NCBI GenBank assembly: GCA_015499985.1
Contig: JAAAUF010000031.1
Location: 1-43,146 of the forward strand
DNA: 43,146 nucleotides
From: Haplosporangium gracile
Lineage: Eukaryota; Mortierellomycota; Mortierellomycetes; Mortierellales; Mortierellaceae
Reading direction: 5' to 3'
This document shows positions 8,835 through 19,810 of the stretch, piece after piece. The notes below the pieces were generated by a model. It saw nothing but the letters and a program-made list of their open reading frames with translations, did no database searches and was not told where the DNA came from. Made by a program: the position numbers and the translations under genes. The number at the start of each line of letters is the position of its first letter. Position 1 is the stretch's first letter.

Positions 8835-11800
8835 ATGGGCAACACTCTCTGCTGTTACCAGGAGGAGGACCCCAAAGAGACCTCTTCCTCTTCTCAGCCC
8901 AATGAGGTCGTCTCAATTAATACCAACTGCAACGGACGCTCTAAAAAAAAGAACAATAATATCTCCACTCAAATATCTTCCTCTTCTTCTTCTCCCTACC
9001 ACCACAACCATCCTTCCACTTCTTCTTCTCTCCATCCTCACCTACACCTTAACCCCCACCCTCACTCTCGTTCTTATTCAAACAACAACAACGACAGCAG
9101 TCAACAACTCACTTCTCAACACCACCTCCTCCCACCTACATCCTCCACTTCCTCCTCCTCACACTCCAACAAGAACGACAAGAACGACAAGAACAAAAGA
9201 GATTGTCGCCCCACCAACGGATCCTATTCTACCAAAGACCACTTGTCATCGTCGGCAAACAACACAAACAGGCACAGCAACAGCGGCAAGAGTAACAATA
9301 GCACCGGCACCACCGACGGTCATATCCAATTCACGGCAGGTCCCGGAGCAATATCCGCCTCGGATCATCTCAGTCGGACATACAACCCTCAATCGCTGGA
9401 ACGAGCCATGGAACGGAACAACATCTCGCCCGATTATCAGTGGCTCGATGGGCGGCGATACCATAATAATCCTGATGCCTCTTACCTCCTCCCCAATGAT
9501 ATCGATGAGTATGTCGTTTTTTTGTGGTTTTTTTGTCTTTCGCCCATATTTTGTTTGTTGGTGGGAAAAATGGTTTCTTGTGGGAGTGAATTGAATGGGA
9601 GGGAGTGAAGGGGGAAGAGTCACGCATACAGCACAGAAGGATGTGAATGTAGAAGGGGATGTCGATTTCACCCTCGTCTTTCTACACTACTTCTCGTTTT
9701 CTTTTTTTTTATCTCGTCGTCACCACTGGTGCATGTCCGCTGACATGAACGCATGGACGAATGGACCATAAATCAAAGAATGAAAGAAAACGTGTGTATT
9801 AACCAGGTTTTTATCTCCTTTTTCCTTTTTTATTACTTCTTCCTTGTATTTCATACAAATAGAGTGGACAGGTAAACACAGCGCAAAAAAAAAAAATTGA
9901 TCCGATTTACACATGGCGAATTTTACTTGCGGCTCTCTTACTTGGTCGACAGGCAAAACCAACAGCAATGAACGACCAACAAGGATCGTGTAATTCATGA
10001 TACCATTGGCTGGTTTCAATGTATAGATGGAGTTAGAGAGCGATGGGGTGGGAAACAAAGCAACAACAACCCCTATTTGCTCTCTACACTTCTTTGGTTA
10101 TTTGGTCTGCTGCTCACCATTGGTTGGATGCACACTAATGATGATCCTACTGCTCTTTTTTTTCTCTCTTGTCTTTTCTTTCTCGTCATTGTTATGGCCC
10201 ACCGCCTTCGTCTTTGATTGTCAAAAATAACGACGATTACCAGACTGCAACTCCAGGTAAGAACGAGTGTCATTCAAAGTTGTGGAAGGGGGATTTGAAC
10301 TGACCAAAGGAAAGGAAAAAACGAAGGCCATGGATTACGTGCGCACAAACATGCGACAATGGAAAGCGGCAAGGGACAAGGCAAGACAGGAAAGGGGAGA
10401 AATGAGTGCTAAGGAAAGAAAAAGACGAAAGCGCACCTATCTTGTCTACCTTGTTGACCAAGGATTCCGATCGATGCATAACGTGCATGTTGCATATATA
10501 ATAATGCGACTTTTCTTTGTCTCCTTTTTCTGTTTTTGTTTGTTTGTTTGTGTTGTAGCACTTTATCCTTCGTTATGCCATCCAGGGTAACTACAAGTCA
10601 CCGCTCGATAAGTCCAAGGTAAGCAGCGGTTACAAAACAAATAAACAAGCAAGCGCACATACTTATGATATTGAAGTTTCTGCGGTACGGATGACAAGAG
10701 TGGATCGGGTAAACAAGGCACAGACATACCCTTTCTTCTTTCAAAGAAAAGGGGGTCAATTTTTTCAACAATACGAAACCTTCTTCTGCCTGTCCTTTTT
10801 CTGTTACTTTTCTTTTGCTGTTCTTTTTGTTCTTTTTTTTTCGCTTTCCTCACGCGACAAATGGGCTCATACACACGCACACACACAAGCCATCTCTTCT
10901 TTTTTTTCTTTTTCTTTGTCATTAGTTATCATACTGGAGTAAAGATAGAGAGGGCTAGTCTTGCTTACTCAATTTTGTTCGCCTTTTCCATTCTGACTTT
11001 CTATTAGGTCCGAAGTATCCTCGATGTCGGTTGTGGACCCGGTACCTGGACAATGGTAAGGCCAAAGCCATATCCATCCACTCACTCACTAGGAGCCATG
11101 CTCTTTCCCACGTTTTTTTTCCCCCTCCTCATAAGAATGAAAATCTGGCCTTGAATATCCTATTTACTTTCTTTTTTTCCCGAACACGCAAAACTCAACT
11201 CTAATTCCTATCAACCTGCTTACCCAAAACAAATCGCAACAAACGACTCAAATAGGAAATAGCGAATGAGTTTCCGGATGCGATAGTGACAGGAATCGAC
11301 CTCTCTGCCGTCTTTCCCTCAGCCATCATCCCAGGCAACTGTCGATTCCTCCAACACAATATCCTCGAACCTTTCCCGTTTCCCGACAACCATTTCGATT
11401 TCGTCTACCAACGTCTCCTCATTTCTGGACTCACTCCCGAGGGCTGGGTCAAAGTCGTTAAGGAACTGGAACGGATCACCAAACCCGGTGGGTGGATCGA
11501 GCTCGTCGAAGTGGATTCTCATGGTGGCAACAATGGTCCTTACACGCTCAAGATTTGGGACTGGGTCACGGCTGCCCTAGCAACACACGGGATTAGCACA
11601 GATTTCATTCGTAACCCGGGACTGGAATCCGTCATGGTCCAGTCCGGGGTCGAGAATGTGTCAATGGTATCGTTGAAGTTGCCGACGGGGAAGTTTGGAG
11701 GCAAGATTGGGCAGTTGTTGAAGGAGAATTTGTTTGCGTTCTGGAATGCGATTACGCCGATGGTTGTTCATGGTGTGTACGCGGATAAGATCGAGTTTGA

Positions 11801-11906
11801 GGAGGCGCTGAGGAAGGCTGATCGGGAAGTGGAGGAGTTCAAGTATTATCATATCTTTTATGTTATCACTGGACAGAAGCGCGAGGATGGTGCTGTTGCC
11901 CTTTGA
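8835..11906 (+). CDS. SAM-dependent methyltransferase with lipid-anchor-like N-terminus
   Basis: Five exons: 8835-9508, 10244-10256 (13 nt), 10559-10618, 11008-11055 and 11256-11906 join in phase to give 481 residues. Residues 1 to about 190 are Ser/Asn/His/Thr-rich low complexity beginning MGNTLCC, which has the Gly2 and adjacent Cys expected for N-myristoylation plus palmitoylation. The conserved part starts around RRYHNNPDASYLLPND and continues through LQLQHF. The class I SAM-binding motif follows (ILDVGCGPGTW), then TGIDLS, a FDFVYQR strand and KPGGWIELVE. I recognise this as the methyltransferase family widespread in Mortierella and Rhizophagus; its substrate is unknown. The start at 8835 is favoured over the in-frame ATG at 8691 because of the acylation motif and because 8682-8834 looks like leader sequence. 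Acylation is inference. Confidence 0.85.
10244..10256 (+). other. 13-nt microexon of the methyltransferase gene
   Basis: ACTGCAACTCCAG is flanked by a CCAG acceptor and a GTAAGA donor. It completes a Glu codon (phase 2 into phase 0) and adds Leu-Gln-Leu-Gln just before HFILRYAIQG. No other single splice choice restores both the frame and the conserved LQLQHF segment. Confidence 0.75.
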
Positions 11907-12120
11907 GTGAGCGTTGTTTTTTCTTTTTTATTCGTTTTCTGCCTTTGTTTTGTTTATTTTTTTTCTCGTTCGTTTTGTACACTATACCTCTCATTTTCAT
12001 AGCATAGCATTTTACATCCTTCTCTCTGTTTCTTGTCATCGTTTTAGAACCTACAAAGAAATTATCCACAAAATAATTATCCATGGCACTCTTCCTTTCT
12101 TTTGTACTCACATTTTATTT

Positions 12121-14274
12121 TCATTCGACATCACTCTCATAAGGCGCTTGGTTACTATCCCGAGGCTTGCGTTTCGGTTGCTCCTGACATTTCTCAAGGT
12201 AATCCTCTCCGGGGAGAAACTTATCCAGGTGTTTGAGAAATGTCTGGGCGGGGCACCAGGAGAGGTCACACCATTTGGATTTTGTACGGATAATCCTGTT
12301 GTTGTAAAGAACCCTGACGTATTTTTCTTGTGTGGGTATTTCCCATAATTCAATTAGGAGGTTTGATGCCTACATTGGAGATGATAGCAAACAAACGAGG
12401 TCAGTTTGTAACAAGGAGAATGAAAAGAAAGGGCATAGAGTTCACAAGTGGCATAACGTGAAGTAGAGGGACTTACATAAGGAGGCCAGCGCAAGTCGAA
12501 GGAATCCAAAACAGCAAGCAAAGGCAAGAGCATGGTATCATGCCCCGAATATAAACTAAACACCATCCCCTCACCACCCTCCTTCCTTTTCCTCCTTACA
12601 ACATTCCTCCTAACCATATCTACAGCAGATCCATATCCAACCTTCAAATAACTCAAAACTCCCCTTCGAATCCCTTAACATCTTAGCGCTCTCTTTACTT
12701 CGAAACATCGCCATCGCCTCCATCGCCGCCCTCCCATTCACACACTCCTCACCATCCTTGATACAAGGCATAGGTAGATTGTGACATACACGAGAGGATA
12801 CGAAATCGGAGACTTCGTCGATGGAAAGGGTATTTGGGGAGTGGATGATTTTTGAGGCGGCGAGGATGGGAGAGAGGATGTGGGTGTAGAGGTGTTGGAG
12901 GAAGGAAGAGTTCCGGACGATGAGGGATTTTAGTTGCGCGACGCGCGGGCATTGGTCGCCTTCATTGAAGATTAGATATTCGAGTTCGAAGGAGAGAGTT
13001 GTTAAACGAAGGTTTTGTGATGGTGTGGTGGAGGAGTTGGTGGGGTAGAGGCCGGTCATTAGGCTAGTTGCGCTCTGTCTTGTTCTCCATACATCTATTC
13101 ATAGTGTAACAGAAGCAAAATGCAGGGTGTGGTGTTAATGCATGGGCTGAGAAAATCCTTTTGATTCTTTCTCTCTCTCACATCACACACATTTACTTCC
13201 TGAAAGCAACATTCTTCGTCCCTCTTCCTCGTAATTTTACCTGCGCTTCTCACAAAAAACTTCTCAGCTTCAAAAACCTCTGGCAAGAACCCCAACCTCT
13301 CCACATAAACCTCTCTCAAATCGCGACCCACCCCCTCCTGTTGCTCCACACCCTTGGGCGTCAATTATCCCGGGATACAGCTGCCCTTCCAGATGGATTT
13401 GGCGAATGGTGAGTCCCGGGGGATGGTGACGACTTGAATTGTGATTAATGTTGCGCAGGTGAAGGAGAAGAAGGAGGAAGACGGGGAGTAAGAGGTGGTG
13501 AAGTAATCAGAGTCGATTTGGGAGCTGCATTCGTAGGTTACTTCGTGGTCGACTGGGTAGAATGATTGTAATGTCCTATATTGTTATTGGATGCGAAAGG
13601 TGAAAGCCGGAGTGAGAATTAGGAGGTGACAAAGGCACAGAGAAACAAAACAACGGGAGGGGGCGATCATGCGAAAATAGCATTCAAAGGAGAGGGGTGC
13701 TTGCTACTATGGGGTTACTCCCATTGCTGTCACTACACCGCAAAAAAAAAATGAATTTTGAAGATCATGTTGAGTTTTTTTTTTTTTTTTTTTTTTGGCG
13801 TTTTCAGTATCGTGTTACCTACCGATTGCCATGGCGGATGAATAACTGGATATTGGACAGTGTTGCACCGTTGACCTTTTTAGTATGAACGATTTCGAAT
13901 ACGTGAGAAGGTGGGAAGGTAAGAGAGGGAGAATTGGTGAGCTGAGTGAGTTCAATTGCTCTGTTTGTCCGTAAGCACGGATACTCTCAGATCAATGAAA
14001 AGAGTGATCGACAAAAAAAAAGTACAAATTTTTTTACAGGTGGATCAGGGCAGGTGTCGACGGTTGGGTGGTCCGCCTCACAATAGCTGTATGCCTTCCC
14101 ATCCCCATAGAAGAGAATGTCCTGCGCGCTCTTTTCTTGAGTAGTAAAGGACACTGCCTTTGGAGCCGGCTCAGGAAGGGCTGATGCAGTGCTGCTGAGG
14201 GTCAGATAGATGAGGAGGAGGGACGCAAGTTGTGCTTTCCTTGCAGCTGCCTTTGTTGTTAGTGTGAGCGTCAT
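12121..14274 (-). pseudogene. Histidine phosphatase (acid phosphatase family), disrupted
   Basis: Exons on the minus strand: 14274-14038, 13941-13823, 13575-13241, 13094-12477 and 12369-12121. The product would start with a signal peptide (hydrophobic LASLLLIYLTLSSTASA, residues 16-32) and is about 520 codons long. It carries the clade-2 histidine phosphatase signatures RHGNR (catalytic His, exon 2), LTPKGVEQQ, RTRQSA..LMTGLYP and SGHDT (second catalytic His-Asp), then a Cys-rich C-terminal segment. Two lesions break the frame: a TAA at 13365-13367 where the family has Gln in PGQLTPKG, and a +1-equivalent frameshift between 12613 and 12674, just before SYLKVGYG. The usual VRST motif reads VRSA. 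Because all splice sites and both catalytic motifs survive, this is either a recent pseudogene or a gene with assembly errors. Intact members are secreted or vacuolar phosphomonoesterases. Confidence 0.8.
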
Positions 14275-14756
14275 TTTGGGTGCCGTGTGTGTGTTGATGA
14301 TGAAAAGATGAATAGTGCTGCGGGTGATAGGGAAAGAGAAGTGAAGTACGAAAGTAAAGAAGAGAAACCAGAAAAAAGAAAAAGGGTAAAGAGCTTAAAG
14401 AGATGCATAAGATTTGTTTTATTTTGCAGAGTGAAATGAAATGGGCAAGGCGGCACCCTTGAATTGGTCTATACACGCTCGCACACGCACCTTCTTATAT
14501 ACTCAGGCCACTCCACGTTGCTCTTTTGTCAACTATCGACCTATCTGCCGGCTTCTTCCTCTGCGCACCAGCCCCCTTTAGGTCTTGGACTTCGTGCTCA
14601 AGGGCAGAACAGCGAGTCTGATTATCCACCAACCACAAATGTCACTCATCGGGACTGTCACCTTAGCCCTCGCCTTTACTGCGCCATATTGCTTTGCCTC
14701 CAAAAATTACATAATTACCGCTCACCTTTTCGCCTTGCTCCTCATCCCTGGCCCTC
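14275..14756. other. Leader of the phosphatase locus and truncated start of Sel1 locus A
   Basis: The left part is the promoter and leader of the minus-strand phosphatase, with a TATA element at 14494-14501. I could not find the N-terminal domain expected ahead of Sel1 locus A here; open frames give no recognisable match. Confidence 0.4.
14494..14501 (-). promoter_or_regulatory. TATA box of the histidine phosphatase locus
   Basis: TATATAAG on the minus strand, 220 nt upstream of the ATG at 14274. Confidence 0.45.
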
Positions 14757-16124
14757 TTGATGAACAGCCATATGCAACCAAACGATCCAGCTGCTACACT
14801 AACACCACCCTTAGACGAGCCAACCCGAACACCAACTCAAACACCACAGGTGACATTAAGCGACCCAGCACTAACACTACCCAACTTAAATACCTTATTA
14901 CCCCAAGATTCACTCACCGACCCATCACTCCGCCATCGCCCCCCACCGACTTCTGATAAACGCTCTTTGACTCCATCAATAGAGGCGCGGCCACACAAGA
15001 CGCCCTAGGAGACATTTACAAGGACCCCGATCAATCCATCACCACCGTCGCGCAAGACTACGCCCTCGCCATGTCCTGGCACCTCCGAGCCGCCTCCCAA
15101 ATCGACCCCATCGGCCAACGCAAAGTAGGACTCTTCTATGACGACGGTCTTGGCGTTGAGCAGGATCATGTAATTGCCATGGACTGGTACCTCAAGGCCG
15201 CAACCCAGAACCATGCATCCGCTCAGCATAATATCAGAGTCATGTACGAGAAGGGCCATGGTGTGGATGTGGATCTGAAGACGGCGATGGAGTGGTATAG
15301 GAAGGCTGCTAATCAAGGGAGATAAGGATTCGCAGCTCTGTGTGGGGTTGCTGTATAATAATGGGGATGGTGGTATCGAGCAAGATTATGGATTGGCAAT
15401 GGAGTGGTATTTAAAAGTCGGCGACGCAGGGGGATATGGATGCAATGTATAATATCGGACTTGTGTATCGCCGTGGGAAGGGAGTTCCGCGGGATGCTAG
15501 TCTGGCGATGGAGTGGTACGTCAAGGTGGCTGCGAATGGCGACTCGGACGCGCAGTGTAATATGGGACAGCAGTACAACTATGGTGGTGTTAATGTGGAG
15601 CAGAATTTTGAGAGGCGGTGGAGTGGTACCAGAAGACGACGGATCAAGGCAATGCGACTGCACAGTTCAATCTGGCGTTGATGTATGAAGATGGTCAAGG
15701 AGTTAAACAGGATTACGTCCTCGCCATGAGCTGGTTCCAAAACCCACCGAGGAAGGAGTTCTGAACGCGCAAGACAACACTGGACGACTTCACTACCTTG
15801 GCCTCAGAGTCCCCCAGAATTTCGCCCTTGCCATGAAATTGTACCGCAAGACAGCCGACAAAAACCACGCGCCAGCAACGTGTAGGATTGGAAGGCTGTA
15901 CGACCATGGACACGGTGTTCCCCAGAGTGATACCATTGCGTTAGAATGATTCTTGAGAGCTGTTGAGGAGTTGTAGGGTGTCGATGTTTTTTATAGGCCG
16001 GTTGTATGAGTATGCTCAGGGGAAGCGTCAGGCTATGAAGTGGTATCGGAGGGCTACGGATCTGGGGGATGTTGATGCTGGAAGGCGGTTTGATGAGTTG
16101 AAGGAGCGGCAGCCGCGGTGTTGA
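14757..16124 (+). pseudogene. Sel1-repeat protein locus A, multiply frameshifted
   Basis: A Pro/Thr-rich linker (14757 to about 14945) is followed by about eight Sel1-like repeats of some 36 residues (for example DYALAMSWHLRAAS and QDYGLAMEWYLKV). They end in RRFDELKERQPRC and a TGA at 16122. The repeats hop between frames: shifts near 14950, 15319, 15428, 15612 and 15746. In-frame stops sit at 15947-15949 (TGA at a Trp position) and 15974-15976. The WDDI-type N-terminal domain seen in the neighbouring loci is missing. Sel1 repeats are helical pairs that scaffold protein complexes; intact Mortierella homologues have no defined role. The number and spread of lesions argue for a true pseudogene rather than one sequencing error. 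Confidence 0.8.
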
Positions 16125-16547
16125 GTTGTCCAAGGGAGATATAGGAATACATAATAACAAACTTTGTTTGCGAAATATTCGCGGGTGATGTCTATTTTGT
16201 TCGTACTCGAAGAACATGTTACTTGCAGGCGTCATCAGCATGTGAGTTGCACTGACCAGATCCCAAAACACAAGATTCAGGAACTAGCACCAAATAATAG
16301 ATAAATAATCGTACATACGCCTCTTCGTTTCTCACCAGTGTATCAGTTATCACACCGTCTCGAAAACCAGCAATCCCAACAACCCCCTTCGTTCTCCCTG
16401 TGTGTCGTGTCGATATAATCCCTCACCTCTTTCTTCCTCCCTCATCGCTCTTCCTCATCTCTTCGCCATTATTCCTCCCTTCGACTCTCGAACGACATTG
16501 GTATCACACACCAGTCCCCCCCCCCCTTCCCTTGCTGAGACAAAGCA
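16125..16547. other. Spacer between Sel1 loci A and B
   Basis: No gene. The right half is CT-rich with a C13 run near 16517-16529, resembling a promoter-leader for locus B. Confidence 0.4.
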
Positions 16548-17150
16548 ATGTCAGTCACACACAACAACGTTCAGGGCCTACGATCTGTCAGCAAGAACAG
16601 TCGACCACCCTCACCTGTGACCCAGACGACATCATCTTTGTGGAGATCTACACAGATTCCACCAACAAGGCCCAATTCGTCCTCTGGGACGATATTCGAC
16701 AAGTATTCGACGATGCCCTCCATGTCAGACACCAGGCAAGGGCGCTCCCTTGTATGAAAGGGGACGACTACAATCCGTAAGTCAGCTTATATTACACTGA
16801 CTTTCAATCTCGCTCTACCACAACATGCGGTCAATGTTGACTAAAACCGTTCAGAATCGCTGCGATCCTGGGGGTTCTACTTGATGTCTATGTGTGTGGG
16901 CTACTACCTCACCCAAAGACTTCACGCTGACAACGCCAGCAATCTCACCACGGGCGGGTATACTGTCAGCGAAATAACCACCACCACCAACTACAACTCG
17001 AACGCAGCCACCAGGCGCAATCCTGCTTATGGACTCAAAGAGCAAGCAATGGAGAATTACACCTATATTGACAATTCGGCCACCGCTCCCAGGCGGAAGG
17101 GACCTGAGCTTGTTGTACCTGCTATTGATAATAACGAAGACCACCAATAA
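16548..17150 (+). pseudogene. Sel1-family locus B, N-terminal fragment
   Basis: From the ATG at 16548, a short Ser-rich lead changes frame around 16620-16632 into DDIIFVEIY..., then FVLWDDIRQVFDDALHVR. This matches the N-terminal domain of locus C (FMLWDDIQSRFAGALYV). Exon 1 ends at 16776 with GTAAGT. The next segment reads LKPFRIAAILGVLLDV, equivalent to LEPRRTAAVPDVILDI in locus C. The acceptor present in C (GACAG before ACTAGAG) has lost its AG here (GACTAAAACC), and the frame stops at a TGA near 16928. A linker-like frame continues to 17150. No Sel1 repeats follow: an N gap begins at 17344, so the repeats may be deleted or may lie in unassembled sequence. Confidence 0.65.
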
Positions 17151-17153
17151 CAA

Positions 17154-17785
17154 CATCTCCGAGCTTCAGCAATCCTAAAACAGCAACTTCAGGCAGGCTC
17201 TCCAAGATCCCAATTTGCTTAGCATCAGGATGGCGCAGCTGATCACAGTGTTGTATCAAGCGTTCCAAACTTGAACACCAGCTATCAAACCTTGCCGTGT
17301 GAAAATCTCATTGCTGTTGCTGTTGAGTAGTTGTAGTAGTGGCNNNNNNNNNNAAAAAAAAAAAAAAAAAAAAAAGGTCCTTGGTTTGCCACTGACTATG
17401 TGCTGGAGCTGGCGCGAGCGAACGAAGGAAATCACAAGCGATAGCAGTGGTTCAGAACGACACAATGCACACGAGCACGCAAAGGTTAACTGAAAAATAG
17501 GACAATTGAGTTTTCACTGCTTTTGATCAAATAAAAAAAAAAAGAGAGTGAGATAAGGAATTTTTGTCATGCACCCATGCTTCAATCACATTCCCACCCT
17601 TTTGCCCATTCCTTTTCACCTTCACGAGCCATCTCTCCAACTTTACTTTTCTTTCCTTTTTCCTTCGTACCTTCCCCTTTCTCTTTCCTTTTCTTCCCCT
17701 TCTCCTTCCTTTCTTCCCCTCCCCTTCCAACTTCACCATCATTGAATCCTCAGCACCTCTCAACTCCAGTACTACTACAACAAAA
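17154..17785. other. Spacer between Sel1 loci B and C, including an assembly gap
   Basis: Contains ten Ns followed by a poly-A run. The right half is a CT-rich promoter-like stretch (17575-17745) ahead of the ATG at 17786. No gene is seen. Confidence 0.5.
17344..17353. other. Assembly gap (10 Ns)
   Basis: Ten N characters, directly followed by about 22 A. The true missing length is unknown. It falls between two members of the same repeat family, where collapse during assembly is likely. Confidence 0.98.
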
Positions 17786-19810
17786 ATGGCAGCACCCTAT
17801 CCCCCAGTTCAGGCCATGCGGCCCGTCAACAAAAACAGCTTTGCACCTCCCACCATCCAAACCCCATTCGAAACCGTTTACCTCAATACGTATCCCGACC
17901 CTGTCACCAAGGATCAATTCATGCTCTGGGACGACATTCAATCACGATTTGCCGGTGCGCTTTACGTCCAAAACGGGGACAAGGTGCTCTCTTTTATGAG
18001 GGGAATGGATTTTAAACTGTAAGGAGAATGGGGAATCTGCAAAATATGGCAGTTCTTCGGTAAGGATGGCAGACCATACTGACGCAATGTTGTTTACTAT
18101 TATCTGTATTGACAGACTAGAGCCACGAAGGACTGCCGCGGTACCAGACGTCATATTGGACATCTTTGTGAATGTCCCCACAGAGAGCATCACAACCATC
18201 ACTCGCAGTAACAACCACACCTCTATTTCTATATCCCAGCCAGTTCATCAAGCCCAAGACGGTCCTCATTCCACGGACTCGTTTTCCATGTCCGCTAACA
18301 ATGGAAATGTGGACGGTCAATATCATTGCCACGTACTATCACTACGGCCAGGGTGGTCTAACCCAGGACTATACACTTGCTGCCAAGTGGTATCATGAGG
18401 CGGCTCAGCAAGGTCATGCCTCGGCTCAATACAACCTCGCTCAGCTGTCTCAAAATGGTCAAGGTATAAACCAAAACTATGATCTCGCCATGGATTGGTA
18501 CCTCGAGGCTGCCAACCAGGGCAACGCACCTGCCATGTTCAACGTCGGAGCTCTCTACGACCACGGAAAGGGGGTGCCGCCCAATTACACTTTTGCAATG
18601 GCTTGGTACCTTAAAGCCGCCGGCCATGGTCTCGCCCTCGCCCAGTTCAATATCGGCCTGATGTTCGAGAACGGTCAAGGATTCCACCAGAACTATGTCG
18701 AAGCCAGTGGCTGGTATCAAAAGGCCGCCGATCTGGAACGCCCCGATCTAGGTCACGCCCCGGCCCGGTTCCGCCTCGGTCGGTTGTATGAGAATGGTCA
18801 AGGAGTGGAACAGAACATGAGCAAAGCTTGGCAGTGGTATCTGAGAGCCGACGATAAAGGACATGCTCCGGCACAGTACCAGATCGGCTCACTCTATCAC
18901 CACGGTCAAGGTCAGTCCCAAGACTACTCTCTGGCGATGGACTGGTACCAGAAGGCCGCCGCCCGAGGACACATCGAGGCTCAGTTCACCGTTGGTCTGA
19001 GGTATGAGGAAGGTCTCGAGGTGGATCAGGATTTCCAGCTTGCCATGAAGTGGTACAGGAAAGCTGCCGATCAGCAATACGCGTCGGCCCAGTACAAGCT
19101 TGGGATACTGTATGAGAAAGGTCTTGGAGTGAAATGCGACTATAAGCTGGCAATGGAGTGGTACAGAAAAGCCGCCGATCAACACAACACTGAGGCTCAG
19201 TGCAAGGTCGGAAAACTCTATAACAAAGGCTATGGAGTGGATTGTGACTACAAGCTGGCAATGGAGTGGTACAGGAAGGCTGCTGATCAGCAATACGCGG
19301 CTGCTCAGTGCAAGATTGGGGATCTGTATGGGCATGGTTATGGAGTGGATCGTGACTACAAGCTGGCGATGGAGTGGTACAGGAAGGCTGACGATCAGCA
19401 ATACGCGGGCGCTCCATATAATATTGGATATTAGTTGGCTGTATGAGAATGGTTATGGGGTCGATTGCGACCACACCGCCGCTATGGAGTGGTATCGGAA
19501 GGGTATCGAACAAAGACACTACCGCGCTTATCTCGCTATTGGATTGCTCTATCACCACGATGACAGAGTCCCCAAAGATCTCTCCCTCAACTTGATATCG
19601 TGTCCCAAGGATGCTACGCATGCACATTCCGCCGCCCTGTACTGCATCGCTCTGACATACGAGGATGGCCTTGACGTGGATCAAGATTACACCCAAGGCA
19701 TGGTGTAATATCTCAAAGCTGCTAAGAAAGGGTATTTTGTTGCGAGAAGACGATATAACGAATTGAAGCAGCAAGGTTACGGCGCCGAGATTGAGGAGCT
19801 GGAGCCTTGA
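17786..19810 (+). pseudogene. Sel1-repeat protein locus C, near-complete but with three lesions
   Basis: Exon 1 (17786-18018) encodes an N-terminal domain with FMLWDDIQSRFAGALYVQ. An intron with GTAAGG...GACAG borders leads to exon 2 at 18116 (LLEPRRTAAVPDVILDI). After a Ser/Thr linker come about 12 Sel1 repeats, consensus LAMEWYRKAADQ..A.AQ..IG.LYE.G.GV..DY. The C-terminus is YNELKQQGYGAEIEELEP with TGA at 19808-19810. Three changes break it: an apparent extra G near 18315 (VDV becomes VDG and the frame shifts), about 7 extra nt at 19428-19434, and TAA at 19706-19708 in place of a Trp codon. Between 18317 and 19434 the frame is intact for about 370 codons. Intact homologues are soluble scaffold-type proteins of unknown partner. 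This is either a recent pseudogene or a gene with assembly errors. Confidence 0.78.
19033..19430 (+). repeat. Near-identical 108-bp coding repeats inside Sel1 locus C
   Basis: Four units with an exact 108-bp period; for example CTGGCAATGGAGTGGTACAG recurs at 19147 and 19255, with CTGGCG at 19363. They are far more alike than the upstream repeats of the same gene, pointing to recent unit duplication or conversion. Confidence 0.8.
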
